From NCBI GenBank assembly GCA_944470555.2, contig OX104130.1, positions 44,673,491-44,737,490 of the forward strand: 64,000 bases of DNA, given 5' to 3'. A program made the position numbers and the translations under genes. Positions within the stretch are counted from its first letter, which is position 1; each line of letters starts with the position of its first letter. This document shows, piece by piece, positions 34,977-45,365 of this stretch. Below the pieces are notes generated by a model that saw nothing but the letters and a program-made list of their open reading frames with translations, was not told the DNA's origin and made no database searches. This DNA comes from Heterobilharzia americana (taxonomy: Eukaryota; Platyhelminthes; Trematoda; Strigeidida; Schistosomatidae).

Positions 34977-37408
34977 AGTTCACTAGTTACTAGCCGGTCC
35001 TAAGCCTGCATAAAGAGAGGTTGGGCATAGGGTTAGCAACCCTACCCCTAAAACCAATCCAATCGCTAAAGAAACTTCAAAGCATAAACAAAAGATAAAA
35101 GATATAAATAAACTTATTCCTCACTAGAATCGAGGAAATGAAATGACGCCGTTTGGTGAAAGCCTTCAGAAAGCCAATTGACCGATGTGTCTTCTCTCTC
35201 TCCCCCTCTCGATGAAAGCCAAAGTAAACATAGGGACATGGAATGTCCGCATGATGTTTGAAGCTGGCTGGCTGGCTGGCAAGGCTGCCCAGATTGCAAA
35301 AGAGATGAGAAAGTATAGCATTGAAGTGCTAGGAATCTGCGAAAGCCGGTGGAATGGAAGTGGACTCTCCAAACTGTCAACTGGAGAGTCAATAATCTAC
35401 TCCCATATTGTCACCCAGATGACAATCACGAGCACACTGAGTTTCGGAGTGGCTATCATGATGTCTTCAACAACATCGAAGGCTCTCGTGTAGTGGGAGC
35501 CAATCTCTTCCAGGGTCATGAAAGCGAGATTCAACTCAAAAGGAAGGAAAGTCATAATCGCACAATGCCAATGCTACGCGCCTACAAATAATCCAGACCA
35601 AGAGAAGAAGGAGGAATTCTATAGACAACTGAGATCAGTACTGGACAAGACCATACCCCAGATGGTGACATCAAAATTCTAATGGGTGGGGTGACATGAA
35701 TGCCAAACTGGGAGCAAACAACACAGGAAGAGAACCAACCATTGGTCGAGAAGCACTCGGTGAAATGAAAGAGAATGGAGAGCTGTTTGCAGACTTCTGC
35801 ACACTTAACGATTTGGTGATTGGAGGTAGTGTGTACAAACGCAAGAATATTCACAAAGCGACATGGATTTCATCAGACAACAGGACACATTAGAAATCAG
35901 ATCGACTTCATCTCAGTCTCAAGAAAGTGGAGACGCAGCCAGCCAACTGAACACAAGATCAGATCAACAAGCGGAACAGATGTAGGTCCGGACCACTCTA
36001 CCTTCACAGAAGTCGGTGATAGAACACAGTTCAAGTTCAACACCCAAAAACTAAAGGACGAAACCACAAAAGACATTTTCACGTCAGTCATCACAACAAA
36101 ATGGGAGACATTAAGCAACATCCGTGAACAAACCTACGTGGAAGAACACTAGCACTCTTTGAAAGAGATATGGGAAGAAATAAGACAAGGAATGGATCTA
36201 CACGGACACATTGAGGCCGATAGGGCAGGGAGAGGAAGATGGTGAAGCAGGCGAACCAGTGCAGTGCACGGATTAACAGCGAAAAGCGGAACTGAATACA
36301 ACCTACACAACACTGGACAAAGGAGTGAAAGAGTCCGTCGAAAGGCAAAAAACACTTCTACGACACACTTGCAAGTGAAGCAGAACAGGCTGATGGCTGG
36401 TAGGAGAGACCTGACAACATTATATCAAATAACCAGGTCACTATCTGATAGGGAAGACATCAACACAGCACAGATGAAACCAATGAAAGATAGTGAAGGA
36501 AACCTAGTTAGCAAAGAGGAGAAACAAAGAAAACGATGTGCTGACCACTTCAAAAAACTCCTGAATCGACCACCACCTGCAACTCGCCCAGAAATACCAC
36601 TAGTAGTCCCGCCATAGAACAACCAGTGAACACAAACCCTCCGACAAAAGCAGAAGCGAAGCCCTGAACGCCATAAAGTTGCTGAAAGCCGGGAAAGCAG
36701 CAGGACCAGATGGAATCCCACCAGAAGCACTGAAAACAGGCAGCATCGTTTCAAATACAAGCGGTTGCGGTGGCACGGATGAGGACGTCAAAGCCTGGAT
36801 CGGAAAAGCAAGACAGGCCTTCAATAACCTGAAATCAGTATGGAGATCTACCACACTGCACTTCACCCAGCATAAAGCGTGAACAAGATCCGGACTTTCG
36901 ACACAAATATCATTCAAGTAAGTCAGTGCTTCTATGTGATAGTTCAGAAACTTGGCGCGTCACGAAAAGCATTTCCAACGAACTTCGGGCATAAATCAAC
37001 AGCTGCCGCCTACGCCCACTCGATACTGAGAATGAGATCAGATGGCTAGAATAACAAGAATAAGCAACTATGAACTCTGGCTGGCTGGCCGGCAACGAAC
37101 CAACGAAGCAAGAACCTATCGCCCAACAAATATGCAGAAGAAAGTGGAGGTGGGTTGGGCATACACTGAAATCATTCGGGGACATCACGCGTCAGGCCAG
37201 GCCCTCGAGTGGAATCAAAAGGGGAAACGACGAGTTGAGCATCCAGGGGCGACATGGGGGAGATCAGGTGAGGAAGAAATGAGAGCTTGTGGGTGGTCGT
37301 GGAGCCAGGTTGAAAAAAAAGCAGAGAACAGAGTGCAATGGAGTCGCGCTACTGAAGCCCTATGTCCCGCTAGGAATCCAAGAGACCAATAACATATAAT
37401 AATGTAAG
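34977..37408 (+). mobile_element. RTE-type LINE copy 4, endonuclease part kept, RT deleted
   Basis: The best preserved 5' part: the frame at 35185-35493 holds [18 protein letters not shown] and IEVLGICESRWNGSG, with the conserved N and E of APE-type endonucleases. GDMNAKLG is split off by the shared 5-bp insertion near 35690. At about 36740 the sequence jumps from PPEALK to the post-RT segment (SIVSNT, then [15 protein letters not shown]), deleting the RT palm. The C-terminal region (RKWRWVGHTLK and GQALEWNQKGKRR) and the tail ATAACATATAATAATG follow. Confidence 0.88.
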
Positions 37409-38301
37409 AAGACTGACTGGCTCTGACTACACTGAGGAGCGAAATTAGATCAAACGTAAACTGAGTTTTCGCAATGATTGCGAGAAATGGTGGGTGACGA
37501 AAGCTAGAGAAATGTAGAAGGCACCAACTTTGGATAACACCGGGCAATCATTTAAGCTTATTGAAGGTACCGGCAAGAAAATAATAGTGAGACCATCACA
37601 GGAAAAATGGGATGCTGATAGTGTCCCAGGATAGAAAGCTATAAGGTTTGGCGGAACACTGAAGTACACCTTAAATGCCCCCGGGAAATGCTTCAGTTCC
37701 TTAGCATCTATCCCGAACCTGAAATGGATATAGATGTCGGTTCTCCAACTCCCTTAGAAGCAGAGATGGATCTTTCAAACTTAAACCAATGCGGGATAGC
37801 AGGACCTGGCAGTTTGACACCACATGTTAAGGAGGTGGGTTAGAAGTTGCCGAGCACAATAACGGAGGTACCAGGAGACGCATCAGACTCAAAGATAGTC
37901 CCGCTAGACTGGCCCCCTCCACTAATTACTCTAGTTCATAGCAAAGGACAGAAGTCCTCCTGTGACGACCACAGAAGAGTCGGTTTAACTACCACCATTT
38001 GCGAGATCCCGGGGTTCATTGTTATCCAACCCCCAGCTGCACCTCAAAAACAGCAAACTCCAAGAAACTAGGCAATTTTCAAACCTCCAAAGGGTGCCGG
38101 TTCAACACTCATCCTCTGTTCCGTTAAGGAACACAGACGACAGGCAGCCAACACCTGCCATACTCCTTGACCTAACGGTGGCATTCACCTTCGCCGACCA
38201 TGTGTTGTGACAGTATTTGACTGTGATCTGAGGTATCTTCGTAGCACTTTTCGCGTACGGTGAAAGCATGTGAGCAATGTACCAGTTAGGCAAAGGGTAT
38301 T
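35591..38301 (+). repeat. Left arm of 2.7-kb inverted repeat
   Basis: The reverse complement is found at 59904-62614; matching positions add up to 98205 throughout, with no net indel, and translated frames are identical in both arms. The arm comprises the 3' part of RTE copy 4 and the adjoining fragment of the second LINE. Confidence 0.95.
37409..38215 (+). mobile_element. LINE fragment (second LINE family), pre-RT and RT start
   Basis: Broken frames follow the order of this LINE. They are CEKWWVTKAREM (about 37478-37515), MDIDVGSPTPLEAEMDLSNL with CGIAGPG (about 37720-37810), ITEVPGDASDSKIVPLDWPP and SSCDDHRRVGLT (37858-38000), and FLDL-like LLDLTVAFTFADHV (about 38163-38206). The last corresponds to RT motif A, with its key residues changed. 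It abuts RTE copy 4, and both are included in the long inverted repeat. Confidence 0.65.
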
Positions 38302-39362
38302 AGAGTAGACAGACAAGTCAGTCGATAAGGTCGTGAACCTTTAGCGACTGGGGTGGCTCGGCAGTACTAGGAGTTAATAAAGGCCTCAAGATGCCCAGAC
38401 TAAGACGTGGAACCCGTCCACGAAGTCTTTGACTCTTGATCTTAACCGTTTGTGAAAGCGTACACCGTCTGATTGTTTGTCGAGATAAGAGGAACCAATG
38501 TTTGGAGAACCTCAGCGACACGAATAAAAATTGGTCATAATGGTATAGGTGTGAAGCTAGGGAGCATTGGTTTGGGGTATGACTTTCAACCAATGGGTCA
38601 CAGGTTGGAGCCTAGCCCCACCCAGCGAGGTTTTGGCCGTCATGTAGTATCACTAGCCCTTACACAATGTGCGGCCCATTGCCTACTGCACGAATGTTCA
38701 CATGATTACTGAGTGCATTTCGACCTCGTTTTTGTTTTGATGCCTTTCAAAGCTTGAATATTTTATTTTAAAACCAAGGCTTGCTAAAATATGCTATTAC
38801 ACAATATTGCGTAATCCATGGATAACCGTCAACAATGATTAGACAAATGTGCTTAAATCTATTTGGCTTTTTCCTAAGTCTTACTAATTTCTACACGGAC
38901 TTCCGTTTAGACTTACAGGCTGTCCTAATATACAACTGTGAACCGTCAAAGCATGACCAATTAGGAGTGTCCTCGGTCTAAACAGGGTGCCTGAGCACTT
39001 GAAGGTCATTGTGCTGAAACCTCATTTGTGCGTTATACACGAAATTTAGGATATTGGTGTTTGGCGTTAAGTCCACATACAAGTCAGTTTGTACGCTGAG
39101 TGACTTTAAAGGCCACACCAGCGACAGCTGAAAAATCTAGATAGACTTCTCTATTTTATAAAAATCTCCCTTACCAGCCGAAATAAAGAAACCTAATTGG
39201 TTACTTTGATCGTTGCTAGGGTGACCTTTGAAGTCCCCCTTGTATGTTCAGCACAGCTTAATATTTGTGCTAATTTTCATATTTACTCATACTTCTGATA
39301 TTCAACATCAATAATGTCAGCAGAAGAAACTTGCAGTATTTGGGCTTGTGGCATGACATACT
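38302..39362. other. Repeat-like spacer
   Basis: No gene. About 45 bp at 38312-38360 (CAGTCGATAAGGTCGTGAAC) resembles the reverse complement of 4070-4115, so part of this stretch belongs to an unnamed dispersed repeat. The rest is unrecognised. Confidence 0.4.
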
Positions 39363-39581
39363 TCTCCAGAATCAATAGCCTGCGGTTTGACGAGATTCAA
39401 CATTGAGGCTGACCTTCACAGTTTAACTGCACTCGCTAAGCCGAAGGCACTCGATCGAGCATCCTGGCCATTTGGCACGCTGTCGTGTCGTAATCGACTC
39501 TCTAGCCAGTTAGCTGGAACGCATCAATATCTTGGCAGGACCTCGCAAATGCACTATTCCATTCGACTACGTTGTTGTGTT
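39363..39581 (+). repeat. Truncated extra LTR copy
   Basis: Nearly identical to the first two thirds of the 3' LTR at 44467 onward (GCCTGCGGTTTGACGAGATT; GCACTCGATCGAGCATCCTG). It stops after TTCGACTACGTTGTTGTGTT, exactly where a full LTR (TGTAGCG) begins. Confidence 0.8.
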
Positions 39582-39923
39582 TGTAGCGTCACACACTTCC
39601 TCAAAATCAATAACCTAGGGTTTGACGAATTTCGACATTGATGCTGACCTTGATAGTTTAACTGGACTCGCTAAGCTGAAGGCACCCGGTCAAGCATCCT
39701 CGCCATTTAACATGCTGTCGCGTTACGTTGCACTGCTCGTATTCGACTCTAGCCAGTTAGTTGGAAAGCATCGGTAGCTTGTTACAACCACCCAAATATA
39801 CTATTCCATCTGGCTGCGCTACCGTGTTCTTCCTTGGTCTCGTATTCGTGGGTATATAACAAGTCCGAATAATTAGCGACTAGTCTTTGCGTCTGTCAAG
39901 TTCGCACCAGGAAAAATCCTAAA
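39582..39923 (+). repeat. 5' LTR
   Basis: It starts TGTAGCGTCACAC and ends TCCTAAA, with a TATA box in GTGGGTATATAAC near 39850. By eye it is clearly more diverged from the 3' LTR than the truncated copy beside it is. Confidence 0.8.
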
Positions 39924-39943
39924 TTGGTGAGCCCGACGTGATC
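39924..39943 (+). other. Primer binding site, tRNA-Trp-like, with partial duplications
   Basis: TTGGTGAGCCCGACGTGATC follows the 5' LTR directly. It differs by one base from the tRNA-Trp primer site TGGTGACCCCGACGTGAT. CCCGACGTGATCA recurs immediately downstream, and AATTGGTGAGCC recurs at about 39994. Confidence 0.75.
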
Positions 39944-40070
39944 AAATATCCCGACGTGATCACATATCCCGACCAACAACATATATCGAATTGGTGAGCC
40001 TGTTTCATTGTATATTCGTATATTGTTTTCATTTCGATAACATTTATATGTCCATTTACTGCACTTTCTC

Positions 40071-40870
40071 ATGTCCGACCACACTCCCAAGCTTATTCGT
40101 ATTAAGCCGACTACGAACACTATCCAACTCGTGCCATATTGGCCAGACAATGCGGAAACATGGTTTCTGTTTGCCAAGGCAGATTTTCGAGAACAGGGCG
40201 TCTCAGATCCTCATTCTCGATTTCTTGCTGTCGTACAGTCACTACCGCGGGAATTAAACAGGCATGTTACAGCCCATATTTTAGTCCCAAAGCAAGTGAT
40301 CCCCATGCACTTCTCAAAGCTGCACTATTGGAGAACAGTGATCTCACAGATCTCCAGCGCTTGGACGAATCGCTCCGCAACGTCGAGCTAGGCAGCCACT
40401 CAGCTACTGAAGTCCTCACACGCATGCGAGAAGTTATGGGCACACGAACGTTTGATAGTGGCCTTTCCCGAGAACTGTTTCCGTCGAAGCTACCACAACC
40501 GCTGCAAACCGTGTTAGTGACACTTCAGTCAGCCCCACCCGATGACCTGGCGGCCTCGGCGGATAAAATACTGGAGATCTCTAGTAGACCCATCTCCTAT
40601 GTATTCTGTCTGCCGTAAACCAGAGAGTCAGGATTCAGAGGTGACCAAGCTGCGCAACTATGTCAAACAGTTGCTATGAGCCTGAAACCCTAGGTTACGT
40701 GGCACATCACAGAAAAGCATCTCAGCCTCTCGCAGCAGCTCGCACGGTTATACAAAACTAAACCTGACAGGGCTGAAAGCCCTAAGTGGTGCTGGTTTCA
40801 CAATACTCACGGAGACGAAGCCAGAAAATGCCAGAAGCCATGCAGTTTTAACACGGACACTAACTCGGGA
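40071..40870 (+). pseudogene. Gypsy gag, frameshifted, with CHCC knuckle
   Basis: The first frame (from 40071) includes WPDNAETWFLFAKADFREQG, a typical start of CsRn1-type Gag. Homology moves to another frame near 40285 (SDPHALLKAALLENSDLTDL) and runs to 40617. Further on, about 40783-40845 encodes WCWFHNTHGDEARKCQKPC, a C-x2-H...C-x3-C knuckle in place of the usual CCHC. The frameshift means no full Gag can be made. Confidence 0.75.
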
Positions 40871-40893
40871 AACGGTCACGCCGGCACGCATTC

Positions 40894-41340
40894 ATGGCAA
40901 CAGTAGCCGGTGGAAACATCTGTTCGCTCTACGTCACGGATATTAAAACGAAAGTTCGCTACCTCGTCGACACCGGCGCAGAAGTTAGCGTTCTTTCCGC
41001 ACCTACAAAGGAGCGTCATCGTGACCCATCCTCCAATCTCCAAGCAGCCAACGGCGAGGCAATCGCGACATTCGGGAGACAGTTTGCCTACCCCAACTTA
41101 GGTTTACGTAAATCTATCCCCTGGAGTTTCCTCCTGGCTGACGTTTCTGCGCCGATCATTGGCATAGATTTGCTAAACCGTCACGATCTACTCGTAGATG
41201 CTCGCCGTCGACGTCTGATTGATAAGGACACAAAGTTATCTATTGGCGGCACCACCTACGTAGGTCCGAGTTTAGCCATGGTTAGAACTAGACAGTCAGG
41301 CGACGTTTCCTATCAGGCAGTTTTGGAGAAATACACATAG
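40894..41340 (+). pseudogene. Gypsy aspartic protease region
   Basis: The open frame has the active-site motif YLVDTGAEVSVL and the downstream hydrophobic-Gly motif PIIGIDLLNRHDLLVD, as expected of a retropepsin. It ends in TAG at 41338-41340, where an intact pol would continue into the RT. Confidence 0.85.
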
Positions 41341-42750
41341 CTACAGCATCGGAAGCATATTCTTCCGTGCATAACCAGCAACGTAAGGGATCACGTCACG
41401 ACCACATGTCCACCTATGGCACCCAAAGCAGGCCGCTTAGCTCATGTTAAGCCCAAAACGGCGAAAAGCAAATTCGACCACATGCGGGAACTGGGCACTG
41501 TCAAACCTTCGAGTAGTTTTTGAGCGTCGCCATTGCATATGGTTCCCAAAAGGGATAGCAATGACTGGCAGAGGCTTAACGCTGCAACAACACCGGAGTG
41601 CTACCCGATACCTCACGTTTACGACCTGACTGCGACATTATGCGGAATGGACATACTCTACAAAATCGATCTGGTCAAAGCTTATGATCAGGTACCCATG
41701 GCAGCAGAAGATATCGCGCAAACAGCCATCGTTACTCCTTTTGATCTGTTTGAATTCCCGCCCATGCCGTTTCGTCTTCGGAATGCAGCACAGACGTTTC
41801 AACGCTTTATGGATGGTGTCTTCCGTGTTTCAGATTTTGTTCATGCCTACATTGATGACCATCTCATTGTGAATCCAGATGAGGAAACTCACCTTAAACA
41901 TTTGAACCCCGTATTCGGTAGACTACAAAATCATGGCAACATCGTCAGCTTGCAGCATTATGAAATGGGAGTTGGATCACTCAACCTCCTTGGGCGTATC
42001 ATTGACAACAAAGGTATACGCCCACTGAGAGATAAAGTGGCGGCTATCATGAACTATCCAGAGCCGATAACTGTAAAGTGGCTCCACACTTTCAGTGGCC
42101 TGGTAAGTTATTACCGAAGGTTTATTCCCAACTATGCCTCTGTCATGAGGCCACTCAAAGATCTACTTCGACGGACTACGAAATTCATGACCCTGGACAA
42201 CGTGGTAAGGCTTGCTTTCTCTAAAGTCAAGGAAGCCATTTCAAACTCACCCATGCTCACGCATCACGACCTTAATACTCCTTTGAGTATTGCTGTTGAT
42301 GCATCTGATTCGACAATTGTAGCAGCCTTGCAATAGTTGACTGGCAACCAGCGGCATCCGTTAACCTTTCTCCCGATGCGGATGCAAGAGGCAGAAACAA
42401 GATACGGCGCATTTGATGGGGAAATCCTGGCCATGTACTGATCTGTACGCCACTTACGACATTTGGTGGGATGTCGTGATTTCATGATTTTGGCAGGCCA
42501 CAGACCGTCAACCCTCTCTCCTAGCTCGGTATCTGACAAATGCTCCCCTCATGAGTCACGACAACTGGATTGCATTTCCCAGTTCACGTCAGATATCCTC
42601 CACATGTGTGGAGCGAATAACTTCGTAGCCGACGCACTATCTAGAATAGCTTCCATAAACCGTGTAGAGGGCGTTGATTTCGCTGAACTAGCCCGGCGTC
42701 AAGAGGAGGACCTTGAGCTGCATCATGAGTTGTCGTCCACAGCTCTCTAG
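41341..42750 (+). pseudogene. Gypsy reverse transcriptase and RNase H region
   Basis: The RT starts near 41420; a TGA at 41521 replaces the tryptophan of the usual SPWASPLHMVPK. The open frame at 41533-42336 holds MDILYKIDLVKAYDQVPM (motif A), FRLRNAAQTFQRFMD, the catalytic box YIDD (AYIDDHLIVN) and the thumb YYRRFIPNYASVM. The RNase H start SIAVDASDSTIVAALQ then hits a stop. RNase H continues after it (QEAETRYGAFDGEILAM) with another stop, then FVADALSRIASI. Confidence 0.85.
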
Positions 42751-43922
42751 TGGCGACCGCGTCCAACAGGATCGGACAGGGATACAATTTTGTACGATGT
42801 CTCTGCTAGCTGACCACGCCCAATAGTTCCGAAGAGCTGTCGACACAACGCCTTCAATACATTGCAAAAACTGTCCCATCCAGGTGTGCGGGCCACCATC
42901 AGGCTTATTGCGCAACGTTCTGCCGGCCTGGGATGAAAGAAGACGTTAAGATGTGAGCTCACTTGTGCTTAACTTGTCAGAAGTGCAAAGTCACGAGGCA
43001 CACGAAAAGCCCTTTAGATTCTTCTCTAACCCGGACATGCGTTTCGACCACGTCCACATACGTATTGTAGGACTTCTACCAGAATCCAATGGACATGCTT
43101 ACCTTTTCACTTGCGTGGATCGTTTTACGAGATGACCACAAGCAGTATCTACTAAGGATATCACCGCCGAGACTGTCACTCGTGTTTTCGTTGAGAGATG
43201 GATGGCGAACTTTGGATGTCCATCTCAAGTAACAGCTGATCATGGGCGCTAATTCCAATGTGGATTATTTCACGCTTTAACTGCACCTTTAGGTTGCACT
43301 CGGTTCCTTAAGCAAATGACACGGCAGAGGTTTCCATCGATAGGTGAATGCTTCCGCTTCAGCTACAAAAATACCTCAGTGGACCGAGGCTCTGCCTTTA
43401 GTCCTACTAGTTATTAGTAACTCGCTGGAAGTCGACGCTGGATGCACCTCTGCAGATTCGTCTATGGGTCACCCTTCGCCCACCAGGTGAACTTGTTTCC
43501 CCTCGACTTTCAAACACGTTTTCGACAGGACATCTTACATGGCTAGGTTTACCAACGCGATGCTTTCAAATAGGTCTTCTGTTAGACCTCAAACGACTAA
43601 TGTCTTCGTTCACCCCATTTTACAAAGGACATCACACGTGTTCATTTGCCACGATGACGTTCATCGACCACTCGAACCACCTTATGATGGGCCATTCAAA
43701 GTAACCAAGCAACATGAGAAATTCTACATAGCTGAGCGAAACGGAAGTGAAGACACTGTTAGTATCAACCGTTCGAAACCAGCTTATTTCGAGGGCAACC
43801 CCGTCATAAGTGACGTTTCAGCTCGCTATAGACGACCTGCGGAAGGTTCAGTTATCGAAATTCTTGACGATGTGCCTGGTAATGCACAGATACAACAACC
43901 ACTGGAGCAACAAATAACATGA
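42751..43922 (+). pseudogene. Gypsy integrase region, degenerate, with C-terminal GPY-like module
   Basis: HPGVRAT-like and LVRSAKSRGTRKA-like zinc-finger pieces near 42870-43010 and ANFGCPSQVTADHGR near 43210 are in shifted frames with stops. The last frame, 43539-43922, is open. It carries LEPPYDGPFKVTKQHEKFYI and DTVSINRSKPAYF, the usual integrase C-terminal module. Confidence 0.7.
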
Positions 43923-44436
43923 CCAGGTGGAACCGTCAGGTTCCCGGAGTACTTGAAGTCGTATTCAGCTCAATAGTGTGAAATGGAATGCACCAACCGT
44001 TTTTTGATTCAAAATTTTTTTCGGGGCATCATTTTTCCTATTTTTTGGTACCGCAAAAATCCTCTTACATTTTGCCTATTTATACCAGTTTTCTACTACC
44101 AAGTAATGAAACATTTTCAAAAAAGGGGAGCAAGCACAGAACCTATTCCTATATATCTATATATAAACGTTTCCTACTTTTACGGAACGTTTGAAGACTT
44201 GTTTATATTTTTAGGTGCAACGAGCAGTCAACGGAATGCCAAAGGACACTGAGAATCGCCATCGACGTACAATTCGATTTAGTGTATTTTATTTTTTAAT
44301 TGCCACGACACCCTGGAATAAGTTCAGACAACCAGGGGCCACTTCACGCAGTGAGCCCATCGGAAGGGTTTTACCACTGGAGAAACCACTGGGTTTTCAC
44401 CTCCGTCTGGTGTCGTCTTGGGGCCCTCAAGAATCC

Positions 44437-44453
44437 ACTGGAAGGCGAGTGGT
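44437..44453 (+). other. Probable polypurine tract
   Basis: The purine-rich run GGAAGGCGAGTGG just before the 3' LTR is in the expected place for plus-strand priming. Confidence 0.45.
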
Positions 44454-44454
44454 C

Positions 44455-44783
44455 TGTAGCGCCACACGTTCTTCCAGAATCAACAGCCTGCGGTTTGACG
44501 AGATTCAACATTGAGGCTGACCTTCACAGTTTAACTGCACTCGCTAAGCCGAAGGCACTCGATCGAGCATCCTGGCCATTTGGCACGCTGTCGTGTCAAA
44601 ATCGACTCTCTAGCCAGTTAGCTGGAACGCATCAATATCTGGCAGGACCTCGCAAATGCACTATTCCATTCGACTACGCTGTTGTGTTCTTTCTTGGTCT
44701 CGCACTCGTGGGTATATAACAGGTTCGAATAATTATCAATTGGCCCCTGCTTCTGTCGAGTCCGCACCAGGGCAATTCCTAAA
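44455..44783 (+). repeat. 3' LTR
   Basis: It starts TGTAGCGCCACACG and ends TTCCTAAA, with the TATA box GTGGGTATATAAC at about 44708-44720. Confidence 0.8.
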
Positions 44784-45049
44784 GGCTCCCGCTTCTTGGT
44801 CTTGAGGCTCGGTTGTAAGGAATAAACTGTTATATAACAAATTAACAAACTATGTGGATTGACTGACAACGTTTGTCGGTTATAAAGCAAACTTTAATCA
44901 CTGAGCGCTTTATATTGATAGTGGAACCTGTCTGTGTGATGGGAAATGAAAGTGCATGCCCATCTCATGAATTTCAACAAATTTTAATGAGGTTATGCAC
45001 ACTAATGACTTGATATGTGAATTATTTAATGCGAAATACCAGTCTGTAA

Positions 45050-45365
45050 ACTTTCAGAAATTGTCAGTTCGATGGTGCCTGTAAACTGGCATCCCTCATG
45101 TTAAACCCATTATGTGAAGATAATATTTATTATTATCTAAACTTTAACAAACCGTATTAGCTGTGAAGTAATATTTCCTTGTTCGCTTCATAACTAGCAG
45201 GATCTTCTATTTTTAAAAGAGTTTAATTGCACTCCATCTGCATAACTCAGGACTCATAGTCTTGTAGATATTTTGAGATGTACCAACGTGATGAAGCCTG
45301 TAAACTGGCTCCTCCCATGTTAAACTTTCTTTAATGTGAGAATAAAATATTTATTTATGTGTTTT
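45050..45365 (+). repeat. About 300-bp repeat, copy A (LTR-like)
   Basis: It aligns through its length with 53690-53965 (AAGTAATA-TTTCCTTGTTC; GTAGATATTTTGAGAT; CAACGTGATGAAGCCTGT; GAGAATAAAA). It ends with a GC-rich inverted repeat followed by a poly(A)-like signal. Direct orientation with respect to copy B. Confidence 0.7.

Larger units (their letters stand above)
39582..44783 (+). mobile_element. Ty3/Gypsy LTR retrotransposon, CsRn1-like, inactive
   Basis: Order: LTR, primer site, gag, protease, reverse transcriptase, RNase H, integrase, LTR, 5.2 kb in all. The primer site resembles the tRNA-Trp type. The gag zinc knuckle has C-H-C-C residues, a hallmark of the CsRn1 clade first described from a liver fluke. 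Frameshifts in gag, an in-frame TGA before the RT and a shattered integrase core make it inactive. Confidence 0.88.
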
